Shown piece by piece: positions 36,465-47,550 of a stretch of 64,000 nucleotides of DNA. The position numbers and the translations under genes were made by a program. Source of the stretch: Ignelater luminosus (lineage: Eukaryota; Arthropoda; Insecta; Coleoptera; Elateridae). Every line of letters begins with the position of its first letter. The first letter of the stretch is position 1. The notes under the pieces were generated by a model, which worked only from the letters and a program-made list of their open reading frames with translations, was not told the DNA's origin and did not search any database. Where the stretch lies: assembly GCA_011009095.1 (NCBI GenBank), contig VTPC01000391.1, positions 107,993-171,992 of the forward strand. Reading direction: 5' to 3'.

Positions 36465-37679
36465 TTATGTGGACCACATATAAAAATATGTACTCTGCCA
36501 AAATGGCAAGTACTTCATTAATGGGTTACAAATTATATGAGCTAATGGTACTTTATTACTCATTCCACTTAATAAACAATTTATTCTTTCTTTACTGTAC
36601 TGATCATAGAATGGGGAACGTAAAAGATATAAAATTAATGCTACCGTTCTTCTTTGAATTGTTAATTTCTGCTTTCGTGTTAAACAACTATAGTCTATTT
36701 TTCTGCAGGTTCTATACAGACGTAAACTGGAAATTAAAAAAATATTTTTTCTCATACTTTTTATAGATACGGTCATACTAACCTATACAAGTCCAAAATT
36801 AAAGATAACATCCAAGGTTTCCATGTATTATTACCAAAACAAGCTGCTGAACTTAAATGAACGATAGGCTTAATAATGTAAAGAGCTTCCGCAATCAACT
36901 GCTTGTCTATCAAACTTTGTTCTATAGTTTGTTTGTTATCACATATACTTCGTTCCAATGGTTTCCATGTACGAAAAGCTATTGGCGGAGATGAATCGAC
37001 CTTCCTAATTACTTTTCCAGAATGGTGTAAAACAAATGATATATTATCTAATTCAGGCATATTGCTAAGAGGTGCATCATACACACCAGATTCTAATGGT
37101 TTTCTTTGTAGAACTGGAATAGGTGGATGTTCTATTACGTTTTCTTTATAATGGAAAATAAGTAATAACCGTGAAATACACCTAAAAGAATAATAAAAAA
37201 TAATATGTTCACTATATGGAAATAATCATTATTTACTTGAAAATTTGCACACATATAATAATAAGCCATTTTCCCTTAGTACCCCATAATTTTGTAGCAG
37301 ATAATTCCAAAAATACTTCAGAATACTCCAGTACAGTTAACCAAACTTTCAAGCTTTCGTGTTGCGTTGGCTTTTCTACTCTCTGCGACTGGTTTATAAT
37401 TCTATCATTAAATAAAACCAAGAGGTTTGATAAAGAATATACGAGTTCTGATACTACTTGTGAATTGTGTATGCGACCTGAAACATAAACAACAGATTAT
37501 TTTTGCTGTAATCTAAAGAAAGTTCAAGGTTGAAATTTCTTTTTTTTTGTTTTACCTGCGATAAAATATGATATCCATTTTGCCGTAGTTTCAAATTCAC
37601 TTGCGGTTTGTGGATTTTTACTTATCCAGTTTTTGTATGATGCATAAAGTTCTGGCAATGAAAATATTGCAGATGACAT
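36465..37679 (-). CDS. Pex16: Peroxisomal membrane biogenesis protein PEX16
   Basis: Four coding exons on the minus strand, in transcript order 37556-37679, 37237-37477, 36783-37181 and 36465-36726, join in frame to 341 aa. This is very near the roughly 336 aa of the human protein. PEX16 sits in the peroxisomal/ER membrane and recruits PEX3 for insertion of other peroxisomal membrane proteins. Recognisable blocks are [16 protein letters not shown] at the N-terminus, [19 protein letters not shown] before a hydrophobic segment at the end of exon 2, and the C-terminal [20 protein letters not shown] with [15 protein letters not shown]. The last intron is only 56 bp (36727-36782). All introns are GT-AG. 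The gene is divergent from RSPH14, with 587 bp between the start codons. Confidence 0.93.
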
Positions 37680-38266
37680 TATTATTGGTCTTTAAACTTC
37701 TGCAGTTTCTAACCTCTAAACACAGACTTTAGTAACCAACAGAAACGTCAATTTATGAATTTTTTACTATCAGGAAAAAATGTGTATGGTCACTTTAGGC
37801 AACGTTGACAAACTTCATATGTTTCTTGGTTTCTTGCTTAAATTGAAAAAACAATGTTGTATATCCGGGTGTATTTTCCATTGAACATAAAGAAAATCCC
37901 TAAACATTGCATTTTACTCTGTTTATGATAACCTTTTAGACTCTATGCGTAATATATTATAAATATAACCTTCAAGCAGAATATGAATAGATCATTTAAT
38001 ATCCTACTAAAATGTTCGATTTATTTGCCAGCTTGTATACAATTATCTTCGGTTTAATAAGTAAAAAATAAAAAATAGAGGGATGCCTTTGCATATTATA
38101 AAGTCTTTCCCAACTTTAAAATTTAGATTATTCATCCTAAAGATAGAGAAAGAAAGATATCGAAAAAAAGAGAGATTTCAATATCATATCGGAAGTTATA
38201 AATCAATAATGATGACATACGTCAATATTAATTAATCATCATATAAAAATCAGTTTTCCGATCATA
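37680..38266. promoter_or_regulatory. Divergent intergenic region PEX16 / RSPH14
   Basis: These 587 bp separate two start codons facing away from each other, so the promoters and 5' UTRs of both genes must lie here unless either has a distant 5' exon. The sequence is AT-rich and I see no paired TATA elements. A shared or bidirectional promoter is an inference from spacing alone. Confidence 0.45.
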
Positions 38267-40373
38267 ATGTACTCGCCTCATAAACACTCTTATCTTCAAT
38301 CAAGATCACAAGGAATAAATCCACGCATAATAAACAGAAGCGTAAATTTAGGTAACTGTTTTTTATATCCAATAACCTCCATAAAACATAAAAAGTATTT
38401 TAGCTAGAAATCAACCTACTATTGAAAGCAGCGATTTTGAACCACCTTGGAATAGACTAACTTCGGAACAACCATGCATTCCTATTGATAATATTGACGT
38501 AACAAAAAGACCAGTTGCATTTGGAAGATGGGCTCTTCCTAAACTAGTAAATTAATTTTATTTTTGCTTTATTCCAGTCTGTCGACAATTTAACAACCAT
38601 ATGTAATGTTTATTCCAATAATGACCTCCAAAGACCAAATAGGTATATGGTAGAAATTACTAACAAAGAATTCCATTCCTGGTTGCTTCTGGAAAATGGA
38701 GTATAACACATACACAGAGTAATAACACATAGCCGTATGGTTAAAGTAGACACTTTGTATGTCTTAATAGGGGCAATTGCGTGCTTTGGCCTTTTCAAAA
38801 ACCAAAGGAAAAATTCGTCCAAAACCATGTTTTAGCATCCATTTCAGCTATATGCTAAATCCAGTTTTGTACTATGTGAATAGCTTCTTTTGCAGTTGTA
38901 GATTTTCGAATGCATTCTATTTGATAGATTCTTAGCAAAAATACTTACGGTATACATTTTATCATTTTAAGCGAAGGGAGTTACACGATCCCGATACTGA
39001 CGTCGTTCTACAGGCTATTACTAGCATCTCTGATTTAGTACACGACCCAGAAAAGGGATATGAAGCTATTACTTTGCGCATACCAGACAGGTGAAATCTA
39101 CTTAAATTTTTCAGACTTCTTAGATTTTCTCTTAGTAACCTAACTTTTTCTGGATAAATAAACAGAATGGCAGATTTGTTGGCCCACAATAATCCAACTA
39201 TACGAGAAAGAGCCTGCATGGCACTGACAACAATAGCTGGTCTTAGTGATGGAAGAGATGCTATAGTGAAGAATCACGTGTCTTTAACTAATATTGCTAG
39301 ATTGGTAGAAGACGCTATTGATGCTGTAAGAATTAAGGCTGCAGCTTTACTTGAGATGATTTCAAGAAACTGGATGGGTAAATTTGCTTTTTAACTTATT
39401 ACTTCAATTTCTCAGTTTAACCGTTGAAAGTTCCGAATAAGGAACTATTCTCAGAATTATGAAAGATCAAATGAGACTGCTTACTTTTGAAAGCTTATAT
39501 TCCGAAACTTTCAAATCTAATCTTTTAGCTTCAGATTATCTTATCGAAGCTGGTTTTATTCCATTACTTTTGGATAATGTCTATAAGGAAAAGGAAGAAA
39601 TTGTTGGTCTACATTTGGAGACTTTATGCTCACTTATGTATGGTGAAGGTAAAACTGATGCATTACAGTTGGGTGCTTTTGAAATCTTTGTAAGTATTAT
39701 TGCAACAAAACAATACAAAATGATGAAGTTTATGGAAAAACTGCAGTTACGTCTGATAGAAAAAGGAAGTAATGCTATACGATCTAGAGCTGCTTACTGT
39801 CTAATGATGGTAACTTCAACATACAATGGAAAAGAAATGGCTTATGATGCTAGTATTTTACCAAGATTAAACGTTCTATTACACGAAGAAGTAAGTTTTT
39901 AACAAGACTACACTATAGAGATTTAAAATATTGAAGAATATTACTCAGTAAATGGTTTTTGTGGTTTATTTATACCCTTATTACAGGATAAAGAAATTTA
40001 TTCAAGCGCTGCGGCAGCAATAATGTTCTGCACAACAAAATCTAGAGCGAAATTACGAGCCAGGGAAATACCACATTTACCGGATCGATTGGTGGCATTA
40101 ACGAATCATTGGCATTATCCACCAGCGCAATTATTCAGCATAAAGGTTAGCGGTAGAAATTCTCTTTTCATAAAAAAAAAATAAATAGTAGTAATTTATC
40201 TTTTTTTGTAGGCTCTAACAAATATTTGCGAGCATCCGGAAATACGTAAAGAGGTTGGCGAAAAATATTTACAGCGACTGGAAAATATTGTCGTTGGTAA
40301 TAACGAAGACTTAAAAAAGCACAAGGAGATTCTATTGAGTGTTATAAATTGGGTACCATGGAGTAACACATAA
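38267..40373 (+). CDS. Rsph14: Radial spoke head protein 14 homologue (armadillo/HEAT)
   Basis: Seven exons join in frame to about 442 aa: 38267-38351, 38404-38546, 38972-39090, 39166-39377, 39442-39890, 39987-40145 and 40212-40373. Exon 2 ends with KRPVAFGRWALPKL, the diagnostic N-terminal block of RSPH14 (formerly RTDR1). The rest is a series of armadillo-like helical repeats such as PTIRERACMALTTIAGLSDG and NAIRSRAAYCLMMVTSTYNG. The protein belongs to the radial-spoke system of motile axonemes, so in insects expression is expected mainly in testis. It is longer than the human protein (348 aa), chiefly through an N-terminal extension. The acceptor of exon 5 (39440-39441) is the only AG I found that keeps frame, and it has a poor pyrimidine tract. 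AATAAA occurs at 40411-40416. Confidence 0.85.
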
Positions 40374-41550
40374 TAAATATTTTCTACACTATATTATATT
40401 TAATAATGGAAATAAAGAACTTACAAAAAAATGCGTGAAACTACTTTCAACTGTTTGTTTTTTTACATGAGACAAAACAATTGAATCGCTAATTCTAAAA
40501 ATATAGTTTCAAAAAAATCGATTTTGCTTCATTATTTATTTTCAGTTAACAAGTAAATTTTTATTTATTTTCTAAAGAAACACTATCTTTGTCGGAGTTT
40601 ATTTCATTTTAGAATTCTTCATATTAAGGTGTCGCTAACAAGATTTCAAATGCTTCAACAACGCGAGAATCTCCTTATGCAAAGTTCCTAGACTTAATAT
40701 CTATCGTAAGTGCGTGATTGCGTAACATGTAATTTACCAATTTTTAAGTAATAAATAATGTTTTTCAAAATTTGCTATATGTCACAAGATGCTTGCATTC
40801 GACCAGTTGCAAATGATATGATGCTTTCAATTAATGTCAAAAATACAACACCCAATATGTACCGAAATCTAAAATGTCATTCATACCCTGCTCCACATTC
40901 ATCTGATACAGGAAGAAAAAACTACCTCATAGCTTTCATGTGTGTTCTTATCTATGTATAAGCCTTCTGTCTCATATTTCCTCAAGTTATGAAAAGAGGT
41001 CACTTACCAAAATTTTACTGTTTAGATTCATACCTATTGCCTTTCTGGCATTGGAAAAGTATGCTAAAATTCAAAGACTTAAGTAACTTCTTAGAACCCG
41101 TAATCTTCTCCCAGACTTTCAGTACACTTTGCGCCTTGATGAAAGCTATGCGGTAACCTATCACCTTCCATCTGCACATAGACGCCGCCGCCGTAATCAC
41201 AAATTGTGGAGTAAATAAGTATAGCACAAAAGGTGCCAAGCCCGTTCTTTAGAATCACATATAGATAATTTTGTTTCTTCACGCCAACGTGGACCGTATA
41301 TGCATAAAAGGAATATGCACCACAAAGCAGTGGTATGGTACTTTCCAAAGAGTATGTACTTGCATTCCTGCTGTTTATATTTTTTTGATGAAGAATAAAA
41401 CCAAATCCCCGAAGCATCTCTAGGTAATGAGGACCCAGCCCAAGACATTTTCTGAGACTTTTTTGCTTTGAATTTTCCAAATCAGCTACCTGCCTTTATA
41501 CCTTCATCTCAACGTTAAAATTCAGATATGTCAAGACCTACTATGATTGT
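40374..41550. other. Intergenic DNA with unassigned open frames
   Basis: This holds the RSPH14 3' UTR, then sequence without a recognised gene. Overlapping minus-strand frames at 41015-41480 contain hydrophobic stretches but match nothing I know and lack exon partners. Confidence 0.4.
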
Positions 41551-41687
41551 TGCTTAAAAAAATTTATTTTTTTATAACTCGAAAACAATCGAAGAAAACA
41601 AAAATGTAGAGTAGTTTACGTTATTGTAGACATCAAACTATAAGAAATTTTCGAACAGGTTTTTTTTCCATTTCTTCAAATAACGTA

Positions 41688-43212
41688 TATAGGGTGAGTT
41701 AATATTCACTTCCCAGCGCTTTAATATGTGTTCTACAATGAGAAATAAGACAAGAAACAAGGTATAAAATTGGAATGAAAAATTAACATTTTGTAATTTG
41801 TTGTTTGTTGTTTGTCCTTATCAAATTCAAATACAAAACAAGTAACTTCAAATATCAAAAACAAAGAACCTTCTGGGCCAGATAACAGCAACGAAAACAA
41901 AACATCTAATTTCTTAACAAACCCTCAAAACTGTTACCATTTTCATTAATACACGTGTAGAAATTCTTGACAATAGAACTGAAATTATCATCATTTATTT
42001 CTGATATTGCTTTGTGAATCCAGGCAATAACGTCATACACTCTGGCAGGCACAGTAAAATAAACTTTTTCTTTTATGTATCCCCACAGCCAAAAATCTAT
42101 TGGAGTTAAATCAGGAGACCGGGGTGGCCACGAGATTGGTCCACCCCGACCGATCCATTTATTAGAAAAACGATTATTCAAAATTTCCCGTACTTGTAAT
42201 GTAGCATGCGCAGGCACTCCATCGTGTTGGAGAAACATTGTTGCACGTTGTTGTAATGGAATATCATCTAACAGACTGGCAAAGTGTTCTTGCACAAATT
42301 ACTGTAATTTTTATCATTCACGACAGAAAATATAGACCGATAATCCTTTTTCTCAAAATACCTATCGAAACATCCACAGACCATCGTCTTTGCTGATTCC
42401 GACGATGCGACGTACAATATGAAGATTCTCATAACGCCAATAAGAAAGGTTGTGGTGATTGAGTACTCCTTACTGGTTAAAATGAGCTTCATCGGTAAAC
42501 AAAACATTAAGGAAAAATTCAAGATAGCGCTGAATTTTGCGTAATGCCCAGGTGCAAAAATTTACTCTCAATAGGTTATCTCCGGGATGCAGCATTTGAA
42601 CAGGCTGTAGGTGGTATGGATACAACTTGTATCTTCGAAGACATCTATGAACAGAGAATTGGGCGTGACGCATTATTCTTGACAACAAACATGTACTGGT
42701 GGTAGGATTTTTCCCAACATCCTGCAATAACTGTTCCTCCATGTGAGGCTTCGAGGTCGACCGGCATACAAAAAACATTTTGGAGCAATACATCCTGTCT
42801 CCACAACACGTGTTTCTACATTTTGGATTGTTTTGTGATCTGGATGACGGTGGCGGTTCGGAAATGTTTCTCTGTACAAACATTCAGCAGCACGGGCACT
42901 ATCATTGCAAGCGCCTAAAACTTTTAACATATCGACGTATTCTGCGTTAGTATACCCTGCCATTTTGAATTAAAAATACTTTTGAAGCTTTCAATAGTCA
43001 ATAAATGATACAAATGAAATGAACTCCCGAAGTCAAGTGGCCAATTGTTTTTGAAATTTCAAGTTACTTGTTTTGTATTTGAATTTGATAAGAATAAACG
43101 ACAAAATGTTAATTTTTCATTCCAACTTTAGTATTCTTGATTTTTATCTTCTTTCTCATTGTAGAACATATATGCGAGCACTGGGGAGTGAATATTGACT
43201 CACCCTGTATAC
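41688..43212 (-). mobile_element. Complete DUF4817/mariner-type element with about 165-bp TIRs
   Basis: The left end reads 'tagggtgagttaatattcac' and the right end, reverse-complemented, reads 'cagggtgagtcaatattcac'. The two ends remain alignable for about 165 bp, through 'tacaaaacaagtaactt', and both are bordered by TA. The total is about 1.52 kb. A transposase pseudogene fills the interior on the minus strand. Differences between the two ends (a repeated 'ttgtttg' on the left and several substitutions) show that the copy is not recent. Confidence 0.88.
41906..42963 (-). pseudogene. Frameshifted DUF4817/mariner-type transposase
   Basis: Reading down the minus strand, the N-terminus starts at 42963 with MAGYTNAEYVDMLKVLG, a DUF4817-type helix-turn-helix module common in insect transposons. 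It shifts frame near 42770, then continues with RIMRHAQFSVHRCLRRYKLY and LFTDEAHF (first catalytic Asp) up to about 42480. A second break follows at about 42480-42300. The last frame, 42295-41906, has TMFLQHDGVPAHATLQ (second Asp) and PPRSPDLTPIDFWLWGYIKE (third Asp), and ends in a plausible C-terminus. All three acidic positions survive, but at least two frameshifts prevent a full product. It would cut and paste its own element if intact. Closest relatives in this window are at 9.4-10.4, 15.4 and 43.8 kb. Confidence 0.88.
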
Positions 43213-43219
43213 AGTCACT

Positions 43220-43402
43220 TGATGAAATTCAAAAAAATCTATTTTCGTCTATAACTCATAAACAAAAAAAGATACTTAAATTTTGATTACACCATTAAAC
43301 TCATCAGAGAAAAGGTAGATCAAGAACGTGTATTGAGTTTTTTCTAGCTCTTCTAGTTTCTGAGACACCCTGCATTTACCTCGAATTTGGGCCATCCTGT
43401 AC
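43220..43402 (-). mobile_element. End of a second, older mariner-like element
   Basis: Read from 43402 on the minus strand the sequence begins 'gtacaggatggcccaaattc', matching the left end of the element at 14638 ('gtacagggtggcccaaaatt'). A second 'cagggtgtctcag' follows about 30 bp inside, repeating the nested-end arrangement seen there. The 41.69-43.21 kb element seems to have inserted into this older one. Its opposite end was not found. Confidence 0.45.
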
Positions 43403-43739
43403 AAGAGTACTAATTACGACGACGCAATGCCAATAAAAAAGTTCTTAATTGGTTTATCTTCACATGCCAACTAATCAGGGGCTTTTTCATTGGCATCGAC
43501 ACAAGCAGTGTCTACAATACGAAATATAAGGAGGGACCGAGCTGTGTTATACTGCTGAGAATATATACGACATTTCAACAAAAATCTGGCTGTCTAAAGA
43601 TTCTTCAAAATATAGATTTTTAGAAAAAAAATTCAGAAACAGGTCAATTTCGATTTTAAGGAGGGTCAAACCACATGGACTTTCTCAAAAACTGTCTAGT
43701 ACTTTTCAAAAAATTGTTTCTTGAATTTCTAAATTTGTG

Positions 43740-43900
43740 AACACATTTAGTGTCAATAATTGGCATTTTGTGACAATTCTCTTTCGCAGCTCTTCCAGAC
43801 TTTCAGTCAGAGTGTCAACTTTTGATTTCAGGTATTCATAAAAAAATCTTAGAGGATTAGATCAGGTGATCTAGAAAAGCGGTCCAACAAGATGGTTTAG
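43740..43900 (-). pseudogene. Transposase C-terminal fragment
   Basis: The minus-strand translation gives FSRSPDLIL, a stop, then DFFYEYLKSKVDTLTESLEE and LRKRIVTKC. This corresponds to the third catalytic-Asp block and C-terminal tail of the same family as the 15440-15631 fragment. The rest of the gene is not recognisable in the flanks. Confidence 0.55.
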
Positions 43901-43909
43901 CTTTCCTAA

Positions 43910-46900
43910 TTTGAAAATTAAACAAGCAATTTCTCGAAAACTAATCGACAGATTTTGAAAAAATTTACGACCTTTAAGATGGTGTGTCACTTGACCCTTC
44001 GTACTAGTGAAGATTTTTAAGGGTTTGTTGTAGAACGCACAAAAGATGAGCTTGGGGTAGGTATAGATCTTTTTGCAAATTGGCCCCCTCAAAATCAAAA
44101 TTAACCTGTTTTATTAATCCATTTTGGGGCGAGTTTTTGGGAGTGAAGTTTCCGTTGAAACAGAACTGTTTTAAGAATGCTTATGCAGTACGGTGCTTTT
44201 AAAAACGAATAAGAGAATAAGACCTACTTATAAAGATTTCTATTTCTAAAAGATAATTGCCATGCGTATACATCCTTCTTCAGACTAATCCTAGTTAGAT
44301 GGCGCTGCATGGAATGTGAAGATAATTCTTCCTCGTTGCCTGGAATGATCCCACCCAAAAGAAAGCTATAAGAGAGGGTGGAAATAAAAATTTGTTTTAT
44401 TTTTCGCTTGTTTTTTGATTTCTAGGCATTTGAATAGAGGCTCTACATGATCCTTTACAAAAACCAGCCAAAAAGCAATTTCGTCAAGAGGCGTGTTTAT
44501 TTATACATAGAATTTAATAAAAATGTTGTTTTTGTTTGCGTTTCTCTTTAATGCATACAAGAATTAACAAAACATCTTTTTTTATTTTATGTGATGTTTT
44601 GAAGTTCGAAAACAGGCGACTTCATTTTCTTCATTAAGTATATTTAATTGCATTTAGTAAAAACGCATGTTTTACAACTCATAGCTCTTGAATCTTCATT
44701 ACTAGATGCGTCATTATTTTGAGTATAATTCAATCTTAAAAAAATTCATTTTGATTAATTGTATGTTTGGAAAGATTTCCTACCAAAAACTGGTGGGTAT
44801 ATTTTGAAACACGAGTTCATCTACATTAATAGAAAAAAAACCTTTGGATATTTCACTTGAATTTTGTTGTCAGTACTTAAAGATGTACGTATTTATTTTT
44901 TTTTTATTAACATTTCTTTCTTTTCGCAATTTTTTACTGCAATTCACTAATTTTGTTAGTAGATACGATATCTATTTGTAACTTGAAAACAAGGTAAAAG
45001 CATAACCTTGAACTAGAATCCATAACATAAGGTGACCAAACCACAAAGTAGGTAGTACAATATATTTTTACTCGACCGCATTAATTTATGCCGACATAAT
45101 GAGATATGAAGCCAGATGGTAATAATTTATAAAGAATAATAAATAAAAGTTAAAGGCAGTACAGTAGCTTTTATTTATTTTTGTAGGACAATAGTCAGGA
45201 TTCGATAAAGCTACAGAAATATACGAACTTCAAGTAAATTGAGCAGTTTATAGTTAAAGGACTGTATGCTTAGACAAGTTAGTGAAGCATAAGTTAAAAC
45301 ACAATTCAATAATATTCAACTCTGAAATAGGTGCATACAGCTTTAGAAATATAAATAAAGGAAATAGAATGATAGAGTAACCAGAGCTTGATTTTGTTGA
45401 TTTTTAAGATCTATACGTAATTCTCATAGGAAAATTACTGCTATATCTTCCTCATAAGATGCGTCATTTTCGAGTAAAGTTTATATTCCTAAACGGATTT
45501 TACGGCAGATAATGTTTTTAATCATTTTTCTGTCTTTTAATAGACAAAAGCACACTGAATTCTGGTCTATTAAATACCGAGATTTTCTATCAGTGACTGT
45601 TGTAATGAAGAAGTGCACCAATTTAAAAAGTAAACTATTGACAAATAGATAAATGACAAGAGATTAGAGACCTACTGATTAAGTGTACTCATGGGTACAA
45701 GTAAAATTATATTCTATAGCGTGAGCAAAGTACATACATGTAATCAGTAATTATATGAAATAAATAGATTTGTATTTAAGTACATTTATACTCAAAATTT
45801 TAGAGTCAATTTGTAATCGAATATATTCTCTTCATAGTTTTCGAGCACATTTCTCTTTATGTACTTAATGTATCCCAAAGTTAGAAAACAAGAAAAGGAT
45901 ATGGTTAGATAAAATAGAAATATACAAAATATAGCTTTAAAATATAATTTTAAAAGCAGAAACGTATGATAAGTAATTAAATTAGATACTAAGTAAGAAG
46001 GAAGAGAATGGAATACAGCATTTAGCAAATAGAAAATGCAAAAAGTACACAGTTGGAACAACAACAACATGAACAGAAACCTAGGAATCAATCTCCCTGT
46101 TACTGGAAATAACAAAGACAATTAGGGCGACTAGATTTCTGTAACACAAAAGTACTGGAGATAAAGTAACAAAAACTTATTAAGGTCACGAATGAAAGAA
46201 ACTTAAAAAAAGACAAAAGATTTAAAAAAAATGAAACCCTGAAACTGTAAGTCAATAACACAAAGCAGAAATAGACTAAAAATCAATCTTATAAATATAC
46301 ATTTTCATTGATTTTCACATGGGTATCTTAAGCCTGTGTAGCATTTCTATTTCCTGATTATATCTCATTTTGAAAGAAAGAATTATTCGTGGTAATGTCA
46401 ACATGGGCCGTTATAGTATCGATCTTGATAAATAAATTCCTAGAAGCTTCACTGTATATTTTGCTTACTCATTTTATTTAGACGTACCTAATACAAATAC
46501 CTGATATCATCACGGTTCTTTTAGTAAAGTTTGACGTAGTATAAGAAAAACTGCCCAGACCGGCTTTCAATGCAAGCAATATAAACGGGAAATTCTCGAT
46601 ATGTCAATGTCTCTCGGTCAGTCTGGTGATAGTGTTTGCGAAGCTCTTGTTGCAAAAACAGGTTGCGGCGAAATGGATTGCAATCTGAACGAACATTGCA
46701 CTTAATAGAATGCACATAATCGATTTCTTAATAAAAAAAAAAACAAAAAAAATGGTCTGGACTTTGGAAAGTTGCATTAGCAAATCATTATTTACTTTCG
46801 GAATACGAAGAAAATTTATTTATTCAATCTTGTTTTGCTTGGCTCATTTTAAATAATAGTTCATTTGATTTTTATTGCAATGTTTTGCCTTTATTCGTTT

Positions 46901-47550
46901 TAGCAGCTCATTATTCTCTCTGTGAATATTAATATTTGCTTATGTTTTGAGACAAATGAAAAATATGCATAGCCAGCCAACTTGAAAAATACTCATATTT
47001 TTCAAGGAATTTAAAAACGTCACAATGGCTTTCAAAATGTATTAATTAACAATATTAACTAATAAGTATTTAACATAATTATGTATTAAATAATTGGATA
47101 AAAACAAAAGGACATTTTGATGACACATTATTTTAATTTTGAAATAAGAGTTTTCAGTCGAGTTTTATTGTATGAACGTCAGTACGAAGTTATTGTTTAC
47201 AATTAACCGTGAAAAACGTGTGCGAACTATTATAATAACTAGCTTTGATATATCGAACAGAGCATGCGTTGGCTGGATCTGTTTTGCTTTAGGTTTTACA
47301 TACGACGACACATCTGTTGAGTACGGTCCGTTCTACGATTCGCTACAGCTGATATTGACAGATTAGGCCTGGGACTAACATAAATTTTCGCGTAGTGTGT
47401 ATACTGGCTGAACTTTGTTTATATTTGTTGCACGGATATTAAGAAAGTGTTACATGGGTCGATTGAATTTACATATCGTTGGAGTTGCTTGAAGTTACCT
47501 TGAACCTCATATTTTCTTGCATCTTATAGTACACCGACTTTTACAGAACA
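43910..47550. other. Intergenic DNA upstream of TMEM86
   Basis: No gene is recognised over about 3.6 kb of AT-rich DNA. A 64-codon open frame at 47172-47366 lies just upstream of the TMEM86 start and may be part of its 5' UTR or promoter region. Confidence 0.45.

Noticed and set aside
41015..41480. Overlapping hydrophobic minus-strand frames
   Set aside because: They overlap in different frames, match no family I recognise and lack splice partners. They could be an old gene fragment but cannot be supported.
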